Of a stretch of DNA of 5,163 bases, positions 1-5,163 are shown one piece after another (position 1 is the first letter of the stretch; the number at the start of each line of letters is the position of its first letter). The stretch covers positions 1 through 5,163 of the forward strand of contig DBRU01000026.1 of NCBI GenBank assembly GCA_002306375.1, given 5' to 3'. The position numbers and the translations under genes are program-made. The notes under the pieces were generated by a model. It was not told the DNA's origin, did not search any database, and saw nothing but the letters and a program-made list of their open reading frames with translations. This DNA comes from Faecalibacterium sp. UBA1360. GTDB lineage: Bacteria > Bacillota > Clostridia > Oscillospirales > Ruminococcaceae.

Positions 1-582
1 CCAGGTGGGGTATACCTCGCCCGAGGCCACGGTAGCGATATACTCCTGGAAGGGCACGGTCACGTTGCGCACGTTCTCGCTGGGGCGGCCCAGGTGCACG
101 GTGATGGTCCTGGGGATGACCACCTCCTCCAGCACGCGGGCCTGCACGCCCGGGCAGTTGCCCGCCGGGGCGGGGCCGCTGCCCCCCTGGCCGTCAAACA
201 GCGGGTGGGGCGGGATGCTGACCACCGTTTCGGCCAGGATGCCGGCGGCGGCCAGGGCCGCGTCGGCAGGCACAAAGGCCGGGCGGGCGACGGTTTTCTG
301 GCCGGCGAAGACCTGCACCCCTGTCAGCCGCATGGGCTGCCAGCCCTCTTTTTGGGCCAGAAGGTCGTACAGGGCGTAGGGGCGCACCGTGGTGTTGGAC
401 TCGTCCAGGCTGTAGGATACGTCGGGGGCGGGCAGGTCGGAAAACTCCGCCTCGCCGTTTTCGTCGGTCTGGGCCCGGGCGAGGGCGACGCCGCTCTCGT
501 CGTACAGGGTCACTTGGACGCCTGCCAGCGGCGCGGCCTGTTCGGCCAGCGACGCGGCAAGCAGGATACTGCCGGTTGACAT
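1..582 (-). CDS. Clostridial peptidoglycan-binding / SpoIID-like cell-wall protein, N-terminal 194 residues (3' end beyond window)
   Basis: The reading frame is open from the ATG at 582 to the window edge, so the C-terminal part of the gene is missing. Residues about 5-100 look like a transthyretin/carboxypeptidase-regulatory-like beta sandwich (GVQVTLYDESG, TDENGEAEFSDLPAP, GVQVFAGQKTV). Residues about 123-145 are a Pro/Gly-rich linker (IPPHPLFDGQGGSG). From about residue 156 comes the start of a SpoIID/LytB-like domain: IPRTITVHLGRP, then NVTVPFQEYIATVASGEVYPTW. From memory, this order (beta domain, IPPH linker, TVHLGRP, EYI..VAS.EVYPTW) is typical of clostridial proteins annotated as peptidoglycan-binding or spore-cortex related. 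No signal peptide is seen, as in many spore-coat or cortex proteins. The start is fixed by a near-perfect Shine-Dalgarno. The family call is fairly secure. A role in the spore versus the vegetative wall is inference. Confidence 0.8.
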   Translation of the reverse strand, partial: MSTGSILLAASLAEQAAPLAGVQVTLYDESGVALARAQTDENGEAEFSDLPAPDVSYSLDESNTTVRPYALYDLLAQKEGWQPMRLTGVQVFAGQKTVARPAFVPADAALAAAGILAETVVSIPPHPLFDGQGGSGPAPAGNCPGVQARVLEEVVIPRTITVHLGRPSENVRNVTVPFQEYIATVASGEVYPTW

Positions 583-589
583 ACAAACA

Positions 590-597
590 CCTCCTTT
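590..597 (-). promoter_or_regulatory. Strong Shine-Dalgarno of the leftward SpoIID-like gene
   Basis: On the minus strand AAAGGAGG lies at 597-590, seven bases before the ATG at 582. It is an almost full complement to the 3' end of 16S rRNA. It settles the start codon, since the upstream in-frame sequence offers nothing comparable, and it points to high translation initiation. Confidence 0.85.
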
Positions 598-623
598 CCA
601 CACAGTATGCCGTGGGGGAAGGA

Positions 624-653
624 GGCGTGCGGGCGGCGGCATGGGGCGTGCGG
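624..653. repeat. 9-bp direct repeat in the divergent intergenic region
   Basis: GGCGTGCGG occurs at 624-632 and again at 645-653. The start-to-start distance is 21 bp, about two turns of the helix, so both copies would lie on the same face of the DNA. That geometry suits a pair of regulator half-sites. The local sequence is very rich in G and C, however, so a chance 9-mer repeat is quite possible. Confidence 0.3.
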
Positions 654-687
654 AGCAAGCGGCCTCGGGGCCGGGCGGGCGTTTTTG

Positions 688-709
688 CCCCTTCCCATTT
701 GGGCCGGGG
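688..709. promoter_or_regulatory. Interrupted inverted repeat over the operon promoter, possible operator
   Basis: The 22 bases read CCCC-TT-CCCA-TT-TGGG-CC-GGGG. Positions 688-691 pair with 706-709, and 694-697 pair with 700-703, around a centre at 698/699, with only the inner TT/CC positions unpaired. It overlaps the proposed -35 box (692-697) and most of the spacer and lies upstream of the expected transcript start. It is therefore better read as a protein-binding dyad than as an RNA hairpin. No repressor family is recognised from it. Confidence 0.3.
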
Positions 710-720
710 TGCGGTATACT
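692..720 (+). promoter_or_regulatory. Probable sigma-A promoter of the mutarotase / GT-C-like operon
   Basis: A TATACT -10 box (715-720, five of six consensus bases) stands 17 bp downstream of TTCCCA (692-697, four of six against TTGACA). The A-rich stretch right after the -10 would place the transcript start near 727, giving a leader of about 23 bases that ends in the Shine-Dalgarno. The -10 is convincing and the -35 is only moderate, so an activator or an alternative -35 is possible. Confidence 0.55.
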
Positions 721-736
721 AAAAAAAACGCCAAAC

Positions 737-742
737 GGAGGG
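737..742 (+). promoter_or_regulatory. Shine-Dalgarno of the mutarotase gene
   Basis: GGAGGG lies seven bases before the ATG at 750. It is a strong site at ideal spacing and supports this start for the first gene of the operon. It probably also feeds ribosomes to the overlapping second gene, which lacks a site of its own. Confidence 0.8.
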
Positions 743-749
743 ATCATCC

Positions 750-1634
750 ATGCGCTATACCATTGAAAACGACCACATTGCCCTGACGGTGGACACCCAC
801 GGCGCCGAGGCCGTGAGCGTTTTGAACAAACACACCGGGGCCGAGATGCTCTGGCAGGCCGACCCCGGGGTCTGGGCCCGGCACGCGCCCATTCTGTTCC
901 CCTACACCGGCAAGCTGACCGGGGGCAAGATGATCGCCAAGGGGGCCGAGTATGCGGGCGGCCAGCACGGCTTTGCCCGGGACATGGACCACGCCCTGGT
1001 CAGCCAAACGGCCGACACGCTGGTGTTTGAGCTGCGCGCCGACGAGGCCACCCGCCAAAAGTGGCCCTACGACTTTGTGCTGCGCTCCACCTTTGTGATC
1101 GAGGGCAACACCGTGGCCCACACCCTGACCGTGGAAAACCCCACCGAGGACTGCCTGCGCTTTGGCATCGGGTATCACCCGGCCTTCGCGGTGCCCTTTG
1201 ACGATGCGCACACCACCACCGACTATGAGTTCCGCTTTGACAAGATGGAAAGTCCGCTGTGCGTGAGCTGCCTGCCCAACGGCCTGCTCAACGGCACCGA
1301 CTACTATTACCTGGGCCGCAACACCACCGCGGTGCCCCTGACCGACGAGCTGTTTGCCAACGACAGCTTCTGCATGGTGAACCTGAAAAGCAGCGAGCTG
1401 GCCATTGTGGAAAAGGACACCGGCCGCAAGGTAGCCTGCAACATCGAGGGCTACCCCTACGTGCTGATCTGGTCGGCCAAGGCCCAGCCCGTGCGCTTTG
1501 TGTGCATCGAGCCCTGGCACAGCCTGCCCGGCGAGGAGAACGGCCCCCTGACCTGGGAGGACCGCCCCTGCGCCGCCAGCCTGGCCAAGGGCGAAAGCTG
1601 GTCCACCACCCTCAAAACCACTTTTGACCGATGA
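750..1634 (+). CDS. Aldose 1-epimerase family protein (LacX-like mutarotase)
   Basis: This 294-residue cytoplasmic protein has the expected length and motif order of the LacX-type branch of the galactose-mutarotase fold: HAPILFPYTGKL (45-56), HGFARD (73-78), GYHPAF (141-146) and CIEPWH (252-257). By analogy with aldose 1-epimerases, His73 and His143 would bind and protonate the sugar ring oxygen and Glu254 would act as the general base, so an active enzyme interconverting alpha and beta anomers of a hexose or related sugar is likely. LacX-type proteins have poorly defined substrates, and the sequence does not identify the sugar. It is the first gene of a two-gene operon: promoter at 692-720, Shine-Dalgarno at 737-742, and a stop codon that overlaps the next gene's start. 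No signal peptide or frame damage is seen. The family is secure and the substrate unknown. Confidence 0.93.
   Translation: MRYTIENDHIALTVDTHGAEAVSVLNKHTGAEMLWQADPGVWARHAPILFPYTGKLTGGKMIAKGAEYAGGQHGFARDMDHALVSQTADTLVFELRADEATRQKWPYDFVLRSTFVIEGNTVAHTLTVENPTEDCLRFGIGYHPAFAVPFDDAHTTTDYEFRFDKMESPLCVSCLPNGLLNGTDYYYLGRNTTAVPLTDELFANDSFCMVNLKSSELAIVEKDTGRKVACNIEGYPYVLIWSAKAQPVRFVCIEPWHSLPGEENGPLTWEDRPCAASLAKGESWSTTLKTTFDR
1631..1634 (+). other. ATGA start/stop overlap joining the two operon genes
   Basis: The mutarotase stop TGA (1632-1634) overlaps the ATG (1631-1633) of the membrane protein. The 20 bases before this ATG contain no purine-rich Shine-Dalgarno. Translation of the second gene therefore most likely depends on ribosomes terminating on the first, giving coupled production of the two proteins. 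Confidence 0.85.
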
Positions 1635-3550
1635 AGACCGCCGAACACAGATCCCGCCCCGCCCTTTGGGCCGAGATCGCCCTTGGCCTGGCGCTGGCCG
1701 CGTTTTTGATCCTGCTGGGGGTACGCTGCGCCCGGTCGGGCACCTTTTTCATCGGCGAGGCGGCCAGCTATTCCCTGACCACCGTCTCGCTGGTCAACGA
1801 CGGCAACGGTTTCATCACCGAGCAGGAGGTCGAGCTGGCCCGGGCCTGGTTCCCCGACTGGATCGACGGGTACAGAGGATTCCGCGGTTCCGGCTATACG
1901 GTGGACGACGGCGTCGTGCCCTGGTACTTCCCCACCTATTCGGCCTTCTGTGTGCCGGCGCTTCTGATCCTGCAAGCGCTGGGCCTGCCGCCGTACAACG
2001 CCTTCTGCTACACCAACTTCGGGCTGTATGCCCTGCTGCTGGTGCTGGTGTTCGCTGACCGGCGTCGCCTGAGCCTGGGGCAGCGGGCAGCGCTGACGGT
2101 GTTTTTGGGCGTGAACCCCGTCCTGTTCTATTTTGAGTGGGCCAGCGCCGAGACCTTCCTGTTCGTGTTCGTGGCCCTGGCCTGCCTGTGCTGGGTCACG
2201 GGGCGCCGGCACCGGGCGGCGCTGTGCATCTCGCTGGCAGGGCACATGAACCCCTGCGCCCTGGCCTTCGGCATGGTGATGATCGCCGATTATCTGGTGC
2301 GCCTGTGGCGGCAAAGCCCGGCGCACCACCGCATCGCCGGGTGCCTGCGGCAGTGGAAGGACGTGGCGCTGTACGCCCTGTGCTATGTGCCGGCGCTGAT
2401 CCCCTTTGCCTACAACTACGCCATCTGCGGCTCCATCAATCTGACGGCCTCCCACAGCGCCGAGGTAGCCAGCTTTGCCGACGGCACCGTACTGCGTCAG
2501 CTGCTGGCCTATTTCACCGACCTGAATTTTGGGCTGCTGCCCTACTTTGCCCCGCTGATGGCGTTGTGCCTTGTGCTGGGCGCGGCGGCCATAGCCCGCC
2601 GGCAATGGCGGTACTGGTTGCTTTTGCTGGGCATGACGGCCATGATCTTCGGCTGTTCCTTTATGGCCAACATCAACTGCGGCATGGCCGGCATCGCCCG
2701 CTACAATGCCTGGGCCGCGGCCGCCATGGCCGTAGCGGCCGGGTACTTTTTGCCGGTGCTGGCCGGCAGTCCGGTGCTGCGGGCCGCGGGCGCGGCGGCC
2801 GCCGGGCTGTGCTGCGCCTACACCGGCGCCGTGATCCTGTGGTACGGCGGCTTGCAGGCCACCCAGACGGTCAGCTACCTGTACGCCACCCCCATCACCG
2901 AGTTCGTGGTGGCCCGCTGGCCCTGGCTGTACCGGCCACTGCCCTCCACCTTTACCGCCCGGGCCAACACCTCGCCGGGGTCCGATTTCAGCTATTACCG
3001 GGACGACAACCTGCACCTGCGCAAGCTGTGCGTGAACGCCGCCGACCGCGATACCGTGATGGCGGCGGTGGATTCCGCCGACCCGGCGGCCCTGGAATGG
3101 CTGGATGCCCGCCTGGCCGGCCTGGGCGACGAGCCGGAATATGTGGACATTCCGCTGCGGTACAGCCTGTATATTGCCCGGCGCACGATCCCCGCGCCCG
3201 ACAATTCGCTGTCGGTGCGGGGGGTGTATGACAGCGACGCCCGCGCCTTTGACACCCTGCCCCAGGCCGGGTATTCGATGACCGGTCCCAGCGAGGACCT
3301 GGGCGCGGGGCATTACACGGTCACCCTGCATTACAAGGCGTCAGAGCCCTGCCAGGCCCAGTTCCAGATCACCTGGGGCTCGGCGGACGAGATGCAGATC
3401 CTGGCGTATGCCCCCCTGACGCCCCAGGCCGACACGGTCAGCCTTTCGCTGGAACAGGCCGTGCCCATCGAGGATGTGGATTATCGCGTCTATCAGGAGG
3501 AAGGGACCTCGCTGCGGCTGTACAGCGTGGAGGTCCTGCGCGACCGCTGA
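1631..3550 (+). CDS. Polytopic membrane protein, GT-C glycosyltransferase-like, with C-terminal beta-rich domain
   Basis: A 639-residue protein with about ten or eleven hydrophobic segments: roughly 11-33, 103-119, 123-142, 152-169, 173-190, 197-223, 244-266, 299-322, 326-345, 355-377 and 384-405. Residues about 430-639 are soluble, with beta-rich sequence from about 555 (AGHYTVTLHYKAS ... LRLYSVEVL) resembling a carbohydrate-binding jelly roll. After the first membrane segment a long loop reads GEAASYSLTTVSLVNDGNG (42-60) and DDGVVPWYFPTYSAF (92-106). This parallels the GDEPHY...SLL.DGD...HPPG layout, as I recall it, of bacterial GT-C enzymes that use polyprenyl-phosphate sugars. NPVLFYFEWASAETF (162-176) likewise parallels their 'PE' segment. 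The usual DE/ED acidic pair is reduced to Glu43, so activity is uncertain. It is coupled to the mutarotase through an ATGA overlap. It could be a surface-glycan or lipid-linked sugar transferase, or a non-catalytic relative. Membrane topology is confident, the GT-C assignment moderate and the substrate unknown. Confidence 0.8.
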   Translation: MKTAEHRSRPALWAEIALGLALAAFLILLGVRCARSGTFFIGEAASYSLTTVSLVNDGNGFITEQEVELARAWFPDWIDGYRGFRGSGYTVDDGVVPWYFPTYSAFCVPALLILQALGLPPYNAFCYTNFGLYALLLVLVFADRRRLSLGQRAALTVFLGVNPVLFYFEWASAETFLFVFVALACLCWVTGRRHRAALCISLAGHMNPCALAFGMVMIADYLVRLWRQSPAHHRIAGCLRQWKDVALYALCYVPALIPFAYNYAICGSINLTASHSAEVASFADGTVLRQLLAYFTDLNFGLLPYFAPLMALCLVLGAAAIARRQWRYWLLLLGMTAMIFGCSFMANINCGMAGIARYNAWAAAAMAVAAGYFLPVLAGSPVLRAAGAAAAGLCCAYTGAVILWYGGLQATQTVSYLYATPITEFVVARWPWLYRPLPSTFTARANTSPGSDFSYYRDDNLHLRKLCVNAADRDTVMAAVDSADPAALEWLDARLAGLGDEPEYVDIPLRYSLYIARRTIPAPDNSLSVRGVYDSDARAFDTLPQAGYSMTGPSEDLGAGHYTVTLHYKASEPCQAQFQITWGSADEMQILAYAPLTPQADTVSLSLEQAVPIEDVDYRVYQEEGTSLRLYSVEVLRDR

Positions 3551-3572
3551 CCCGCCCTTTTATGACATGCAA

Positions 3573-3616
3573 AGCCCCCGCCCGGGCCTGCCAAATGGCA
3601 GGCCCGGGCGGGGGCT
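3573..3616. terminator. Perfect 20-bp GC-rich hairpin, probable bidirectional terminator
   Basis: The arms 3573-3592 and 3597-3616 are exact reverse complements around a four-base AAAT loop, and only two of the twenty pairs contain an A or T at the arm's outer end or near the loop. It lies between the ends of two converging genes (stops at 3550 and 3644-3642), where a shared terminator is expected. Neither side has a clean T-tract: rightward the stem is followed by ACTTATGCGT, and leftward by TTGCATGTC after the stem's own final T. It may therefore work with a factor or simply as a very stable 3' end. Confidence 0.75.
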
Positions 3617-3641
3617 ACTTATGCGTAAAAGTAAAAGCAGG

Positions 3642-5153
3642 TCAGCGGGTGCGCAGGATCTCCAGTGCACGGGCGTTGGCTTCCTGCTCCAGCTCCGACC
3701 GGCCGGAGGCGCACTGCCGCAGCAGCGACCAGTCGACGTCCATGGTCCCGGCCTGCACCCGGGCCAGGTGGTCGCGGATGCACACGGCCTCGATGTCGGC
3801 GCAGCACAATACGCTGAAGGACAGGGCCAGCGCCAGCAGGCCGATGCGCGCGGCGGGCACACGCCGCACCAGGCGCAGGGTGGCCAGCAGCGCCCCCAGG
3901 CCCAGCAGCCCCAGGCACCAGGCGGACAGCACCCGCCGGGGCGTCAGGCCGCACAGGCCGATGTAGGCCGCCAGCTTGGCGGCCGCCAGGCCCGCGAAGC
4001 CCAGCCCGAAGGCGCAAAACACGCCCAGCAGCACCCGGCGGCGGCCCGGGGCCTCCACAGGGGCGGGGCTCAGAAAGTGGAGGGCCGCCAGCGCGCAGAA
4101 GTCCAGCACCAGCACGCGGCACAGCTCCCAGAAGCCGTCCACCGCAAAGGCCGAGGCCTCGGGCGGGGTCAGGGGCAAAGGCGCGCCCAGGGCGGCGGCG
4201 AACTCGGCGCACTGCACGCCGAAGAACAGGGCGTACACCCCGCACAGCGCCCCCACGGCCAGGTTGCCGGTCAGGGCGGGCAGGCGCGGGGCCCGGCCCA
4301 GAGCCCGGTAGAAGGCGCTCTCGGTCAGGGGCGGGGCGTCCCGGCGCAGGGCCCCGCCCACCAGGCCGAACAGCCAGGCCCCCACGGGCAGGCTGAGCAC
4401 CAGGGCCAGGGTGGTATCAAAATCCCAGCGCCAGCGCAGGGGGTCCAGCAGCCTTTGCACCAACGCGCCGAAGTGGGCGTCCGCCGCCCCCAGCTGCCCG
4501 GCGGCGTACCACGCCAGCAAAAAGGCCAGCGCCAGGCCGGCCAGGGCCTCCCACAGGCGGCGGCGCCGGGGCAGACGCCCCCGCCCCAAAGCCCGCAAAG
4601 CCTGCCACAAGGCCCGCAGCCGCAGCAAAAAGCCCGTCCAGGGCAGAACGAACAGCCCGGTCACACCGTCCACCGCCACCATGGCGTTGGACTTGCCGGC
4701 GGCCTGCATGCCCGTGCGGCACAGCACCCAGTACACGGCGCTCAGGTGCCAGGCCAGCACCTGGTACGCCCCCAGGTCCCCGGCGTGGGTGCCGTACAAA
4801 GCCAGGGCCACGCTCTGGGCAAGCCAGGCCGCCGCCCAGAACACGCTTTCGCCCCCGGCGCGCCGGCCCAGGACCCGGGCAAAGGCTTCCACCGCCGCCA
4901 AAAACAGCAGGGCGAACACCGGGTAGGCGGGGCTGCGGGCCGCGCCCATCAGCACGTACCTGGCATAGTACCAGGCCAGCGGATAGCTGAGCACCGCCGC
5001 CGCGCCCCACAGCGCCGCGCCGCCGGGCAAGGGCCGGGGCACCGCCACGGGCAGAGCCGGGGTCCCGGGGATGGCATGGGCCGGGTCGGCCGGCGTTTGG
5101 GGCGCACGGATATAGAGGGGACGCCCCGCGCCCTCTTTGTTGTATTCATTCAT
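3642..5153 (-). CDS. DUF4153/DUF4173-type multi-pass membrane protein
   Basis: A complete 503-residue protein, very rich in Ala, Leu and Arg, with a Pro-rich cytoplasmic-looking N-terminal tail (about 17-45) and about twelve hydrophobic segments (roughly 45-69, 77-96, 104-120, 127-146, 160-182, 200-218, 245-268, 295-315, 340-362, 374-394, 405-425, 435-452). Family hallmarks are GVYALFFGVQ (305-314), the AVDGFWELCRVLVLDF block (337-352), AAYIGLCGLTPRRV (395-408), and a C-terminal soluble tail ADIEAVCIRDHLARVQAGTMDVDWSLL (452-478), in which DVDWSLL matches the 'LD..YL' pattern I recall from this family. No biochemical role is established for these proteins. The start at 5153 is supported by GGG at 5163-5161, seven bases upstream, which is probably the end of a Shine-Dalgarno cut by the window edge. 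It converges on the operon and shares the hairpin at 3573-3616. The family call is good; the choice between the two DUF names is not certain. Confidence 0.85.
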   Translation of the reverse strand: MNEYNKEGAGRPLYIRAPQTPADPAHAIPGTPALPVAVPRPLPGGAALWGAAAVLSYPLAWYYARYVLMGAARSPAYPVFALLFLAAVEAFARVLGRRAGGESVFWAAAWLAQSVALALYGTHAGDLGAYQVLAWHLSAVYWVLCRTGMQAAGKSNAMVAVDGVTGLFVLPWTGFLLRLRALWQALRALGRGRLPRRRRLWEALAGLALAFLLAWYAAGQLGAADAHFGALVQRLLDPLRWRWDFDTTLALVLSLPVGAWLFGLVGGALRRDAPPLTESAFYRALGRAPRLPALTGNLAVGALCGVYALFFGVQCAEFAAALGAPLPLTPPEASAFAVDGFWELCRVLVLDFCALAALHFLSPAPVEAPGRRRVLLGVFCAFGLGFAGLAAAKLAAYIGLCGLTPRRVLSAWCLGLLGLGALLATLRLVRRVPAARIGLLALALSFSVLCCADIEAVCIRDHLARVQAGTMDVDWSLLRQCASGRSELEQEANARALEILRTR

Positions 5154-5163
5154 GATAATACCC

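Noticed and set aside
601..630. Sporulation-type promoter for the leftward gene: CATACTGT at 609-602 with AC 17 bases upstream, resembling sigma-K or sigma-E sites
   Set aside because: The transcript would start inside the Shine-Dalgarno (about 595), leaving no room for normal initiation. The last consensus base is also missing and no sigma-E -35 is present.
194..658. A minus-strand frame starting at 658 that crosses the promoter region into the SpoIID-like gene
   Set aside because: It is Arg/Pro/Gly-rich shadow sequence out of frame with the real gene, which has its own near-perfect Shine-Dalgarno at 597-590.
677..690. GGGC-GTTTTT-GCCC as a small terminator hairpin
   Set aside because: The stem is only four pairs and the T-run is in the loop rather than after the stem. 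No plus-strand gene precedes it.
744..1520. A 258-codon open frame on the minus strand, opposite the mutarotase
   Set aside because: The plus strand carries all the mutarotase motifs with a good Shine-Dalgarno. The minus frame is low-complexity Gly/Val/His/Gln sequence with no recognisable motif.
1457..3331. A 624-codon open frame on the minus strand, opposite the GT-C-like gene
   Set aside because: Its translation is dominated by Gly, Gln, His, Arg, Val and Pro with no domain pattern or hydrophobic segments, as expected from the complement of a GC-rich coding strand. The plus-strand frame has clear membrane segments, family motifs and ATGA coupling.
4411..4926. A 171-codon plus-strand frame within the DUF4153/DUF4173-type gene
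   Set aside because: It is a Ser/Arg/Ala/Pro-rich shadow with no Shine-Dalgarno and no motif. The minus strand encodes a full-length membrane protein with family hallmarks.

Overview
The window looks like ordinary chromosome from a high-GC, anaerobic, Clostridia-type Firmicute, most likely of the Oscillospiraceae/Ruminococcaceae group. Three things support this: very strong AAAGGAGG / GGAGGG Shine-Dalgarno sites, coding regions dominated by G/C-ending codons (GCC, CTG, GGC, ACC), and a gene content of a clostridial peptidoglycan-binding/SpoIID-like protein, a LacX-type mutarotase and a DUF4153/DUF4173-type membrane protein. The taxonomic placement is inferred from family resemblance and was not tested by search. 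I see no transposase, phage gene, CRISPR array, tRNA or rRNA.

Layout. (1) Positions 1-582, minus strand: the first 194 codons of a gene that runs off the left edge. It has a beta-sandwich-like N-terminal domain, a Gly/Pro linker and the start of a SpoIID-like domain typical of clostridial spore/cell-wall proteins. (2) Positions 583-749: a divergent intergenic region with a strong Shine-Dalgarno site on each side, a plausible sigma-A promoter for the rightward operon, an interrupted dyad over its -35/spacer and a 9-bp direct repeat. (3) Positions 750-3550, plus strand: a two-gene operon. An aldose-1-epimerase/LacX-like enzyme overlaps by 4 bases (ATGA) with a 639-residue polytopic membrane protein that resembles GT-C-type glycosyltransferases and carries a C-terminal beta-rich extracytoplasmic domain. 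(4) Positions 3551-3641: a short convergent gap with a perfect 20-bp GC-rich hairpin, probably a bidirectional terminator. (5) Positions 3642-5153, minus strand: a complete 503-residue membrane protein of the DUF4153/DUF4173 type, whose upstream region is cut off by the right edge.

How the genes relate. The only pair with strong evidence of joint expression is the mutarotase and the GT-C-like protein: they overlap at ATGA, and the second gene has no Shine-Dalgarno of its own. A shared role in handling a sugar for a surface glycan is a reasonable inference, but nothing in the sequence names the sugar. The two minus-strand genes are separate transcription units with no evident tie to the operon.

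I found no convincing new multi-gene system. The most interesting item is the coupled mutarotase/GT-C-like pair, because the membrane protein is diverged at the place where GT-C enzymes carry their catalytic acidic motif.
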